A DNA stretch of 64,000 bases, taken from Cryptomeria japonica. Lineage: Eukaryota; Streptophyta; Pinopsida; Cupressales; Cupressaceae. Location: contig NC_081407.1 of NCBI RefSeq assembly GCF_030272615.1, positions 138,144,897 through 138,208,896 on the forward strand, written 5' to 3'. The notes under the pieces are model-generated. The model saw nothing but the letters and a program-made list of their open reading frames with translations, did no database searches and had not been told where the DNA came from. Of this stretch, positions 1-10,626 are shown piece after piece. How positions within the stretch are numbered: position 1 is the stretch's first letter; each line of letters starts with the position of its first letter. Both the position numbers and the translations under genes were made by a program.

Positions 1-230
1 TTTTGTAGGCAAGTTTTAGCGCATTTGACAAATTAGCGCGATGGGAGGGTCAATTGAGCGCTATTGATGTGTAATAGCGCTCTTGTATAGCGTTTTTAGC
101 GCTTTTGGTTTTTTAGCGCTATTGTAGAGAGGTTTGAGCGTTATTGATGTTGTTGTAGCGCTATTGTATATAACTAGCGCTATTGATGTTGTTGTAGCGC
201 TATTGTAGATAAAATAGCGCTTTTGCCTTA
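1..230. repeat. AGCGCT-motif minisatellite cluster (left)
   Basis: The palindrome AGCGCT recurs about every 20-30 bases, usually as AGCGCTATTG on the plus strand, with degenerate spacers such as ATGTTGTTGT. It lies beyond the antisense PMD gene, so in the Tat element it is part of the 3' untranslated region between pol and the off-window 3' LTR. Short tandem repeats in that position are common in Tat/Ogre-type elements. A related cluster at 15040-15330 has the motif in the opposite orientation. Confidence 0.75.
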
Positions 231-491
231 GGATAACGAGATGCCCCAGTTTCGGACAAAATAAATCTTCGGATGCCTAACGATTGATGAATGACGAGGT
301 GAAATGGGAGTTGTTTTGAACCATAGCAGTCCGATGAGACTTAGGTCATTTGTTAGAATAAATGCCTGTTGAAGTCTAGGCGGCCATGATTGCTTACCTG
401 TTGAGACCCGAAGATACTTGATCAAAGTATCTGATGATAGTCTAGGTTTAAACTTAAGAAAGTTTGAAAACAAAACAACTGATGGTGATTG

Positions 492-1349
492 ATGAATGTC
501 TATGTGCAGGAGGATCTGCGCGTGTTGCAGTTACGCGAGCGTCATCCTACGACACAGGGGTTGCGGGACCGATTGACTCAGACTGAGATAGACTGCATTG
601 CTGCGACTGGTTTGTACGAGGTGATGCACATGCCCGTGATTCGTATGAATCACGGTTTGATTACAGCATTGGCAGAGCAGTGGCACAGTGAGACGTGCAC
701 CTTTCATTTGGCACAGGGAGAGATGACTGTGACCTTGGAGGACGTGTGGCGCATCCTTCGGATTCCGATTCGGGGGCAGCTGGTGACATATGACAGATCC
801 TGGGGGACGGTGTCTTGTCAGCGGATATTTGATGAGGATGTATACATCGATGATGGCTCGATCGCATGGGAGGATATAGCGGCACTATATGAGCCCCTTC
901 CAGCAGTATTGTCAGGGATTGTCGGAGGACTTCTGTGTCCCGACAGGCGGTCACATGGATTGGCGGTGGGATGGGGACAGGTGATAGAGATGATGGTGAC
1001 TGAGGGGACCCGATATGCCTGGGGGTCGTGCGTGTTAGCGCACATGTATCAGGAGTTACACGAGGTAGTGTACCGGGGGAGAGGCTCTCTAGCAGTGGGC
1101 ATGACGTTGCTGCATGTGTGGGCATGGGAGCACTTACCAGTGACTCGACCAGTGAGTCTCAGATTCCGAGCCGTGGACCAGCCATACATGTTTATGTACA
1201 GTGGCACGATGAGTCAGCCCCACTTGGGGAAGTTAGAGTGGTGGCGGCGGGCATTGGATGACCTGGATGCAGTGATCTGGCGGCCATACTTGGAGTGTGA
1301 GCCATGGGAGGATGATGCAGAGGCACTACCGTATTGCTTCATGACCTGA
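492..1349 (+). pseudogene. Plant mobile domain (PMD) protein, N-terminal part, antisense gene in Tat element
   Basis: This encodes the core of a plant mobile domain (Pfam PMD, PF10536; related to Arabidopsis MAIN/MAIL1 and to transposon-carried copies). Hallmarks are TFHLAQGEMTVTLEDV near residues 70-85, RYAWGSCVLAHMY near 174-186 and LLHVWAWEHLP near 206-216. The first ATG is at 492. The frame stops at TGA 1347-1349 and continues with PMD-like sequence afterwards, so the stop is probably a CGA-to-TGA change and the true gene runs to 2483. The gene is GC-rich against AT-rich flanks and opposes the gag-pol strand. Extra antisense ORFs between pol and the 3' LTR are known in Tat-clade elements. 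Its function is unknown; it may have been captured from a host or another transposon. I see no clear promoter upstream. Confidence 0.85.
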
Positions 1350-2483
1350 TTCCTCATTGGGAGGACCTCTTATCATGTGGAGAGACAGGTGCCAGGATGG
1401 GTGATGAGGCAGTTTGGACGACAGCAGGGACTGCCTAGCGGATCAGGGGAATATGCACGGGTGATTCGGGAGCGGTATGCATGGGGTCCAGTGCTACCGT
1501 ATGATCAGGCACTAGCAGAGTTTCGGACACTGCAGGCGAGGCCATGGGACTTACGACCGAGGGTCGTTGATGCAGGGGTGACAGCGGAGTATACACAGTA
1601 TTGGGCGGCGCACCCGATCCTACGGATATCAGACCCAGCTGAGCCGATCCCATCTTTTGAGGATGAGAGGGGACGAGGACGGAGAGCAGGAGGCCGAGGA
1701 GGGGGAGGAGGAGTAGGAGGAGGTGGAGATGGTGGAGGAGGAGGTGGAGGAGGTTTGGGGATGCCGAGACGGCGGAGAGGGAGAGGTGGACTACCTCTGC
1801 AGATATCACAGGGACCTTTGATGCAGGGAGGAGTGCAGCTGAGTGGGAGGGGGATGGAGAGAGAGATCCCGATGGATACAGGTGCAGGAGAGGGTAGTGC
1901 AGGGGAGGGACCTAGTGGAGGGGGTGATACAGGTGCGGCAGGCATGGACATGGGGGAGGGAGCTACTGGGGATCTGCGGGAGCATATGATAGGTTATTTG
2001 CAGACCCGGGTAGAGAGATTAGAGGCGGAGGTAGCAGCTAGGGATGTGCAGCTATTTGCATGTGAGTCAGAGCTGACAGTGGTGCTGCGGGAGAGAGATA
2101 CTGCGGTGGAGAGATTGGCGGAGCTGCAGGAGAGAGTGCGGACTGGAGTAGGAGCACAGGGTCCTACTGGGGAGATTATGAGGCAGTTTGGGCGAGCACA
2201 GGCTGAGATAGAGTACTGGCGAGGTTTATATGAGCAGGTAGTGCCATTCAGTCAGCGAGCTCTCAGTTATACCCAGATGCGGCAGTCGAGATCCGAGCGA
2301 TCACAGAGGATGCAGAGCAGTGGGGGAGTGATGGGTCCTTTGAGGCGGGATAGATCAGGAGATGCAGGAGGGAGTGGGGGTTCGATGAGGCCTCCACAGA
2401 GAGATGGATCAGGTGGGGCCGGTACCAGTGGTGGAGTAGGTAGGGGTGGTGCAGGTACAGCATCTGGCCAGAGCGGCATTTGA
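1350..2483 (+). pseudogene. PMD protein C-terminal part: glycine-rich and coiled-coil tail
   Basis: Same frame as the upstream PMD segment and separated from it only by the TGA at 1347-1349. It opens with the end of the PMD, including VMRQFGRQQGLP and a YTQYW motif near 1590, which match the family's conserved C-terminal stretch. A glycine/arginine-rich stretch follows (about 1670-1800), then a Gly/Met/Asp-rich region, a heptad-like helix predicted to coil (about 1980-2145, with RVERLEAEVAARD) and a Ser/Gly/Arg-rich tail ending at TGA 2481-2483. Low-complexity and coiled-coil tails are common in transposon-borne PMD proteins. An ORF finder could begin a protein at GTG 1377, but that is only codon 10 after the stop, so I do not regard it as a separate gene. 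Confidence 0.75.
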
Positions 2484-5261
2484 GAGAGTATTCATGCCTA
2501 TATGTATTGTATCATTGTCTATTTTTGGACTGTATCTTGGATGGCTCTTGGTAGCCGATTTTTGTAGACTTCATTGTACTCTAATATATGAGATGATATA
2601 TATGAGGAGATCCCATTTTGTGATGATTATGCATGTGATGATGTATGGATGTTTATGCATGATGATGATTTATTGCTTAGATGTATATGTGTACATGTAT
2701 GCATTTGATGAGATGTTTCTTTTATGCATGTTTTTATGATGATGTATGATGTTGGATGCTGACATATGAATGCAGGTTTATATATGTATGATATATTTGA
2801 TTTGTGATGTAAATGCTTTATGTATGGAATGCCATGATGATATATGATGTTGGATACCGATATATGAATGCAGGTTTTAGATGTATATGATGTATTTTGA
2901 TTTTTGATGTAATGCTTTATGTATGGAATGCCATGATGAGATATGCTTATGTTTTGATGTATGAACAGGATTTATGGTGTTTCCTATTGCGATGCAATGA
3001 TAAGATGATTTATGTGACGATGTTAATGTAATGGTTAGATGAATGATTTTATGTATGGATATGCTATGATGATATATGCTTATGCTTTGATGTATGAATA
3101 GGATTTATGGTGTTTCCTATTGCGATGCAATGATGAGATAATGTAAATACAATGGTTTTGAATGAATGATATGTATGTATAAATATGCATCTAGATGTGT
3201 TTTTAAATGAATGTAATATGGAAAATCAAAATGTAAAGTACAAATGTTTATATGATGATGCCTAAATGAATGCAGATGGATAAACAAATGTAAAGTACAA
3301 GTGTTTATTATGATAATGTGTTTTAAATGAATGCATATGTAAAAGGGATACATGAGATGGTATAAACCAATGTTTTGTAAACAAATGGTGTTTATGATCC
3401 TAAATGCGTTTTAAATATGTTTGTAAGTATAAATGATAATGGGATGATACGATAACTAATAGGTATAATAACTACACCTTAACGTAATGATAATGAATGC
3501 AATGTGAATGAATCTTACAAAGAGCATAATAAGATACTTAGTAATGGATGAATGCATCTTTTAACTATAAAGAAATGAATGCAAATGATGAATGATGAAA
3601 AGATAATAAAATGATAATGGATAATTGATATGAAATGAATGCTTATTAAATTATTTAATACAATCAAAGACAATTTAATCCCATGAATGGATCTAATTAT
3701 TGATGATTGATGCAATGATGAAAATGATTTGAATGAAAACGAATGTCAATAATGAACTATATGCAATGTTTAAGTTTAAAAATGACATGAATGGTCGCAA
3801 TGCAAGATGCACCTAAATGCGATGATGTTATGACCAGGAGGAATGCAAGGTTTTTAAGACTTTGCATGATGCATTGATGATGTATCAGAGTACTCGGTCG
3901 TGATTTGTATCCAAGACCAGCTTTTATTAGTCATTCATGTAAAAGCCTACATATGAATGAATGAATGGATGATATGCAACGGAATGCAATATATAAACAG
4001 ATGAGGTGAAATGACGATCCATAGTGCTCTTTTTTCATCATTGAGCTTTAAAATGTTGGAAGAGAATACAAGCAACTTGACACAATAATTCAAGATGCCC
4101 TGAGTATTTCTTTCATGGATTTTAATATAGCAAGTTAATACGAACGACTTGATATAAGGGTCAAGTCGACCAGAGTATTGCTTGCGGAACAAACAAGGAT
4201 TATCTCTGTTTATGCATGACTTGGATCGTCCTCCTTGATCTTAGGCTGATCATATCCTGAGACAAGTGCATACCATACTAAGAAATAAAAACCTTTATCC
4301 AAATTGGATGAGGAGGAACCAAAGAATGAGCAGTGTACCTATAAACAAACAGTATATACATAAAGAATAAAGAATATGGATCCTTGGTAATGGTTCATGC
4401 TCATATGGTCGAGGTATACGCTGTAGTCAGCAAGCTGTAGTGATCTATGACTGCATTTTGCATAAGATCACGTAGCTTAGTGAACTTCCCAAGCAGACAC
4501 CATTAGTACATGCCCCAGAACTTCATCGGAATTAATGCGCAAACGATACAAAACAATGCGGAAAGATCCCGATACAGATAAACAAATGATTGTACTCATA
4601 AATCAACCAAGTATTTGATAGCTTAACATAATTTTCTTGTCAAAGAAAACATCACTTTTGTCTTTGTTTTGGTAAGGAAGGATGCATCCTTGTTGAAGAC
4701 AGTTTTGAGTGTTGATGTTGATTGTGTGGTCGATTGATAAATGGTCATTGTGTGAGTAGTTTGTCAATGTTTGTTTTGCATCTGCTTGAATGAATATGTA
4801 CAAGGGGTTGCCATGTTTTTGTGTGATTTTTGATGTTTTCTGATGTTTTTGGATTTTGAATTGTTTTGACTGTTTTTGGTATTTTGTTGAGGCATTTTCC
4901 AATGTTTTTGGTATTTTCTGATGATTGCCTGAATGAAGAGCGTAATGACACATAAGACAATGTAGAATCCACTTCCATCAATAGGTTAAGGGTATTGCCC
5001 CCATTTTATAGATCTGACTATGAAAAGGTGGGATGCTAGACACATGGAGTACTTTCTTAATTGCAGATTAAATAACAAGCCATGGTTTGGATGGATGGAT
5101 GTGTGTGTGCATGAATGTGATCGCAACGAGCCTGAAAGATACTGGAGCCATTGCCTTTACGAGTGGCGCCTGTTTGCCAGGTTTTCACCATCGCACTTAC
5201 CCAAGGTGCCACCGGAGTGGTTGTTCACCGTTTGGATGCATGATTTTTCTTTACTTTTTTT
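2484..5261. other. Tat element 3' non-coding region
   Basis: A low-complexity, ATG/GATG-rich, AT-biased stretch between the PMD gene and the end of pol. The short ORFs on both strands lack recognisable domains. It holds imperfect tandem duplications (see 2748-3140). A 91-bp segment at 3202-3292 recurs exactly, inverted, at 16791-16881. Confidence 0.7.
2748..3140. repeat. Two consecutive imperfect tandem duplications (98-bp and 133-bp units)
   Basis: A 98-bp unit beginning GATGTTGGAT occurs at 2748 and again at 2846. It is followed by a 133-bp unit beginning ATATGCTTATG at 2941 and again at 3074, the second copy partial; both copies contain TTTCCTATTGCGATGCAATG. All units are embedded in ATGATG-type simple sequence. 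This fits the hypervariable 3' region of Tat elements. Confidence 0.75.
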
Positions 5262-5348
5262 GAATGTTTTTGTATTTTCTTCAGGACATTTTCTGAATGT
5301 TTTTGGTATTTTCTTCAGGACATTTTCTGAATGTTTTTGGTATTTTCT
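5262..5348. repeat. 33/34-bp short tandem repeat, 2.6 copies
   Basis: Units start with GAATGTTTTTG at 5262, 5295 and 5329. The first two end in TTCAGGACATTTTCT and the third is partial. A looser relative of the unit (TGTTTTTGGTATTTTCTGAT) lies near 4900-4925. The array sits just downstream of the pol stop on the minus strand. Confidence 0.8.
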
Positions 5349-5380
5349 GATATGCAGGGGATCCTGATGCTCTATACACC

Positions 5381-5974
5381 TTAGGTATAAAACCGTTTGA
5401 GGTGCATGCTGTTGATTGGATCAGCAAGCGGTTCTCCTTCTGATGTAGCCAACTAATATGCCCCGGACCCGAATACAGCAGTGACAACATATGGGCCGAG
5501 CCAATTTGATTCAAACATGCCTTGATGTTCTCTGTTTGGTTGGTTACGAGGATTCTCTCGTAGAACAAGATCACCTACCTCAAATGTACGAGATCTAACT
5601 CGGTGATTGTAGCTTCTACTCATGCGCTGCTGATAGGCTTTGAGGTGATTGTATGCAGCTTGTCGCTTCTCATCAAGTAACTCTAAGTCCTGAAGACGGG
5701 ATACTCTGTAGGCTTCATCATCGATGAGATTATGCAAGGAAACCCGTAGTGATGGGATCTCAACCTCAATAGGTAAGATAGCTTCAGCACCATAGATCAA
5801 TGAATAAGGAGTTGCACCTGTAGGGGTTCGAATGCTAGTTCGATATGCCCATAATGCTGGATTCAATTGAACATGCCAATCACGACCGGCATCATTGACT
5901 GTCTTCTTTAGGATTCTCAATATTTTTTTATTGGATGCTTCGGCCTGACCATTGCCTTGTGGGTAATAGGGATG
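5381..5974 (-). pseudogene. Tat integrase, C-terminal part (frameshifted)
   Basis: This is the C-terminal third of a Ty3/gypsy integrase. It contains QAEASNK with the catalytic glutamate (codon near 5940), a WAYRTSIRTPTG motif, the C-terminal FEVGDLVL beta motif and a terminal MHLKRFYT. It lies in a different minus frame from the integrase core, because about one base is missing near 5972. A TAG at 5453-5455 lies where related proteins continue with a glutamine, a likely CAG-to-TAG change. The natural polyprotein end is TAA at 5381-5383. Inactive as it stands. Confidence 0.85.
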
Positions 5975-6699
5975 GAAAAGCGGTGTTGGATATGAAATTT
6001 CTCACAAAGCTCACGGACATCCTCATTTTTAAAAGGAAGACCGTTATCTGTGACAATGGACATGGGCACACCATACCGGCAGATGATGTAGTTGAGGATG
6101 AATGAGGCGATCTGCTTGCCGGTGACTTGGGTAAGTGGAACAGCTTCGATCCACTTGGTGAAATATTCGGTGGCGGTAATAATGAATTTATGGCCATTGG
6201 ATGAAGATGGATGAATCTTACCCACAAGGTCAAGGCCCCATTGACAAAAAGGCCATGGTGTTGTGATTGGTTGTAGTTCCTGTGTTGGTGCATGTATCAG
6301 GTCACCGTGAACTTGACATTTCTTGCATTTTCTGACAAAGTAGTAGGAATCCTTTTCCATAGATGGCCAATAGTATCCAGCTCGCATGATCTTCTTGGCT
6401 AGTGATGGACCACTTGAGTGAGTCCCGCAAATTCCTTCATGTACCTCTTCCAAAACCTTTGTTATCTCATCCTGTTCCAGACATCGAAGGAGAGTACCAT
6501 CAAGACTACGTCGGTATAGGGTTTCGGCAATAATGGTATATCGAGTAGTTTGGCGAATGAAGGTTTTTCGTTGGTTATTCGATTGGTTGGGAGGAAGGGT
6601 ATGATCGCGAAGATAGGTGTAGAACTCACCGTACCATGGTGATTCGGAACCAACAAGGTGACATATCATTTCAGATTCAGGGATAGCATAAGCGGGGAT
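5975..6699 (-). pseudogene. Tat integrase, zinc-binding domain and catalytic core
   Basis: The N-terminal HHCC zinc-binding motif is visible as HEGICGTH followed by CKKC. The RNase-H-fold core follows, with catalytic aspartates in GLDLVG and TDNG. The frame runs out soon after IQHRF because of the frameshift near 5972, so the third catalytic residue lies in the next reading frame. The segment starts after a TAG at 6700-6702 and is in the same frame as the upstream RNase H, RT and gag segments. It would have inserted the cDNA copy into the genome. The initiating methionine an ORF finder would pick at 6669 is internal to a polyprotein and is not a start. Confidence 0.87.
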
Positions 6700-6792
6700 C
6701 TAAAGCTGTTCGACCAAGAACTCATAGCGTGTTGAATTATGTGGAAGATCTAGTAGAGATGCGATGGTAGCCATAGCGTCAGCAGCTCGATT

Positions 6793-7218
6793 CTAATCTC
6801 TTGGTATCTGCTCAAAAGTGATAGTAGTAAATGATGTCTTTAGAGTGTCCACCATTTGCTTGTATGGCATGAGTTTATCATCTTTGGTCTGATATTCATC
6901 AGTTGCTTGTCGAATGACCAGTTGTGAGTCGCCATATACTTGTAGTTCTTGTAATTTCCATTGTATGGCTAATCTGAGTCCTGTGATCAAAGCCTCATAT
7001 TCTGCTATATTGTTGGTGCATGGAAATGTGAGCCTGTAAGACTTCGGGATGCTATCACCTTGAGGTGTGATAAACAGAATGCCTGCCCCCGAGCCGTGCC
7101 TAGTGGATGACCCATCAAAATATAGTTTCCATGGTTGTGTTGTTGTGATCATGAATATCTCTTCATCTGGAAAATTGGAAATAAGAGGATGATCACCTGT
7201 GAGTGGCGCATCGACCAA
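6793..7218 (-). pseudogene. Second (archaeal-type) RNase H of Tat polyprotein
   Basis: A type-I RNase H fold of the kind acquired by Tat-clade elements. Acidic active-site motifs are LYFDGSS, IAEYEALI and VYGDSQLV. It lies directly after the RT/RNase H segment, separated by TAG 7219-7221, and ends at TAG 6793-6795. The readable frame continues past that stop into a linker (NRAADAMATIASLL) as far as another TAG at 6700-6702. This domain assigns the element to the Tat clade. Confidence 0.85.
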
Positions 7219-8682
7219 CTAATCTACAATGACCTGACCTTTGATAGCTTTACGGTCCACGTACTCAATGTCAAATTCACTTAGAATCATTACCCATTTG
7301 GCCAAGCGGCCTGTCAATGCTGCTTTGCTGAGTAAATACTTGAGTGGATCAATCTTTGCGATGAGTTGTACCTTGTGCGTCAACAGATAATGTCGCAATT
7401 TAGTGGCTGCTAAGATTACTGCTAGGCAAGCTCGCTCAATAGGTGTGTAATTGAGTTCATAGCCAACCAGTGTGCGAGAGATGTAGTATACAGCACACTC
7501 TTTTCCTTCTGTATTATGTTGTGCCAGTAGCACACCCAGTGCTGTACTTGTTGCTGAGATATAAAGTAACAACGGTCTACTTGGATCTGGTGGTATCAAC
7601 AATGGTGGATTCATGAGATAGTCTTTAAGTGTCTGAAATGCTTGCTGGCATTTGTCATCCCACTGAAAGCGGATGTTCTTGTGTAGCAGGTGTGTGAATG
7701 GGTGACACTTATCAGCCAATTGTGCAATGAATCTTCGGATGGATTGAAGCCGTCCTTGTAGTGTCCTTAGCTGACTGATATTCTTTGGAGGTGGGATGTC
7801 CATGATAGCTTTTACCTTTGCTGGATCAACCTCAATACCTTTGCTTGAGACAATGTATCCTAGAAGTTTCCCGGAGGTCACTCCAAAGACACATTTCTTT
7901 GGGTTGAGTCGAACATGGTATTGTTCCAGTCTATCAAAGATTTTATCTAGGATGTGGAGATGTCCTTTTCTAGTGAGTGATTTTGCAAGTAAATCATCCA
8001 CATAATCTTCCATCATAGTATGCATCATGTCATGGAAGATGGTGGTCATTGCTCTTTGATAGGTCGCTCCTGCATTCTTTAGACCAAAAGGCATTACATT
8101 CCAGCAGTATGTGCCCCATGGACATGTGAAGGCTGTCTTATGTTGGTCCTTTGGTGCGATCTTTATTTGATTGTATCCTGAAAAGCCATCCATGAGTGAA
8201 AGCATGGCATGTCCTGCTGTCAGATCCACTATGATGTCGATATTTGGTAGAGGGAAGTCATCTTTAGGACATGCCTTATTCAGATCTCTGAAGTCTGTAC
8301 AAATGCGGATGCCCCCTTTTGGTTTGCCGACTGGCACAATGTTGGAGATCCATTCTGCATAATCAATTGGTCTAATGAAACCAACATCCAGGAGTTTCTT
8401 GAGTTCGGTTTTGACTAGCACGGCAATCTGAGGATGCATCTTACGAAGCTTCTGCTTGACAGGTTTGGCTCCTTTTGCTACTGTGAGATGATGCATAACT
8501 AAATCAGGATCCAGCCCAAGCATGTCTGCATATGACCATGCAAAGTTGATCTGGCGCTTCTGGAAGAACTCGATAAATTTAGGCTGTTCCTCTAGAGTGA
8601 GAAGAGATGCCAGATGTATGATATGAGGGTTTTCAGGAGTCCCCACATTGTATTCTTTGGTTTCCTCGATAAGAATCGTTGA
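7219..8682 (-). pseudogene. Tat reverse transcriptase and first RNase H
   Basis: A complete Ty3/gypsy RT. Motifs include DFRDLNKACPKDDFPLPN, LMDGFSGYNQI with the first catalytic aspartate, CWNVMPFGLKNAGATYQRAM and the active-site MEDYVDDLLAKS. The connection and a degenerate RNase H follow (LLLYISATSTALGVLL, where the usual first aspartate is absent, then YVDRKAIKG). The ORF is open from after TGA 8683-8685 to TAG 7219-7221. Both boundary stops look like decay of one polyprotein frame. It copies the element RNA into DNA in the virus-like particle. The RT core is intact. Confidence 0.93.
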
Positions 8683-9189
8683 TCATTCCTGTTGTGTACT
8701 ATCAGGGAGAATGTCAAACCCTTCATCCTCAGGCGCCTCAGAGAGGTTTTCACCATTGGATACGCTCTTTCTTTTTACTTTTGTCTGATCAAACAGTGCC
8801 ACAGTGTGGTTTTCACTGGAAGATCCATGTTTTATTGTTATATTTTTGCAGCTGAAAGGTTTGGCATCCGCCCCGAAGTATGCTGCGCTATTAAGTTCAA
8901 TGGCGAATCCAGCTTTGTGATCCCCGCTTGGTAGATTATCCCTTAATTCCAAAAAGTCAATGATAGCCTCATCGTTCTGGAAGAGGTCAAGACATGGGGG
9001 ATTTGATTGGTTCCATTCGATGAGTTCAGGGTGGATAATGGGCATTACTTCATCGATTAGATTAAGTTCGTTAGAGGTATCAGTGAGGGTTAAGACAGTG
9101 TGGTGAAGGTTGTTGATGGTACTCTCCCTGTCAGAATCAGGCGTAGGATGAGACATAGGGTCTGTGGAAGATGTTTCCAGCTCAGGTAC
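8683..9189 (-). pseudogene. Tat polyprotein linker between G-patch region and RT
   Basis: This segment is in the same frame as the flanking protease/G-patch and RT pieces, between TAG 9190-9192 and TGA 8683-8685. It encodes an acidic, low-complexity stretch (near 8690-9150) with no catalytic motif I recognise. Tat and Ogre polyproteins usually have such a variable spacer before RT. It is not an independent gene. Confidence 0.7.
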
Positions 9190-10626
9190 CTAAGTGGTCT
9201 TTATCTGTGCTTCTCCGTAAACAGGGATGTCTTTGCGGGGCGGAGGTGGTGATGTGTCTTCCTCATCTGAAGTGTTAAGCTGTACAGAATCAAATTCCCA
9301 CTCATGTGAGTCGGTCTCTGAATCACTCTCCAGCATCCAATTGCTATACCATACTGGGATGTCGCTGGAGTTAAACACGGCAGGTGTGATTGGTTTATGT
9401 ATCTTTGTAGTGATCGGTGCTGCAGGAACCGTGATGGGGTTTAAAGGATTTGTCACTGGAAGTATCGGCAGTGTTGATTTAGTAACTTCTATTGGAAGGG
9501 CTGGTGCCATAGATGCTGCTGCGGGTTCTGATATAGTTGCGACTGCTATTGGTGTTATTGATGGGATTACTGGTTCGTTTGGTGGGATGAGTGACATTGG
9601 TGATGGTTGCGGTGGAGTTGTGAGCCTCGATGGGGCAGTGGGGATAGTGCTTGATGGTGCTTTGATTATGAAAGGTGTCCTCTTTGCAGTAGGTGGGCAA
9701 AATGGTTTGCTGGGTTTTCCTTTGAATCTGAGTTTAGGAAGGATCTCTTTTTCAAAGCCAAGGCCTGTATTACCTTTGGGCTTGAATTCTGGTAGCAGAG
9801 GTTCGTGTCGTCCTTGTTTGCAGTATCCCAAAGCACTCTGACCATCATATCCCATTCTTTGTATAATGAGGAGGCCTTTGCCATATTGTTCCGTAGGAAG
9901 TGTAACTTGCGGTTTGTCAGTGGTGATGGGATCTTTATAGATCCAGTCCGTTAGGTCCTCATCTTGTGTTTCTTCCTCTTGACTCTTTCCAAGAACAAAA
10001 GGCGTTAAGGCACATGCTGGTATGTTTAGTGGTTGCTGGAGTATCTGTTGTGGTTTACCATGTGTTCTAGGAGAAGTGGGCATTTGTCCCACACAAAAGA
10101 GCTGACTCAAGTTGTATTCTCCAGGACCTTCCTCTGCGACTTTCATTTTAAGCTTTTCTTGCTTGGGTATAGGAGTGTTAGAACTGGCAAGAGAGGCGGG
10201 ACTTACATATGATGTGGAGGAAATGGCTTCCCTATTATTAGGAACAGTAATTTCTGGTTGATGGCTGATATTATGGCAAAATGCAAAGGGATTTGCATCG
10301 CCCAGGATTGTGATCTCTGCACCATTATGTGGGAACTTGATAGATTGATGGTAGGTAGATGGAACAGCTTGCATGGCATGTATCCAAGGTCTCCCTAATA
10401 ATAGGTTATATGGCAGAGGAAGGTCCAGAACCTGACAAATGATATGCTTTACCACAGGGCCCACTCGGATTGGTAGTACCATAGCTCCTTTGGATGAACG
10501 CTCTGCATCATCATAGGCCTTGATGGTGATCTTCTTGCGAGGATCCACTGATTCTATTGTATATCCCAATGCTATGACCAACTGTAGTGTGCAAATGTTT
10601 AGGCCTGCTCCATTATCGATCAAGAC
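9190..10626 (-). pseudogene. Tat aspartic protease-like domain followed by a G-patch motif
   Basis: The N-terminal part is a retropepsin-like domain with LIDNGAGLNI at the active-site position and LLLGRPWIHAMQAVPSTYHQ downstream. The catalytic triad reads D-N-G rather than D-S/T-G; variant triads are common in this clade. A Pro/Ser/Thr-rich tail contains a glycine-patch motif at about 9748-9886, with YGKGL, MGYDGQSALGYCKQG and GNTGLGF at the conserved glycine spacing. G-patches bind RNA or helicase partners. The frame opens after TGA 10627-10629 (probably CGA to TGA) and ends at TAG 9190-9192. Confidence 0.82.

Noticed and set aside
1505-1951. A 148-codon minus-strand proline-rich ORF
   Set aside because: It is the complement of the glycine-rich tail of the PMD gene; proline codons (CCN) are simply the complement of glycine codons (GGN).
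9227-9841. A 204-codon plus-strand ORF (MSLRGGGGDVSSSSE...)
   Set aside because: It is the antisense shadow of the Pro/Ser/Thr-rich region of the Tat protease/G-patch segment and has no domain of its own.
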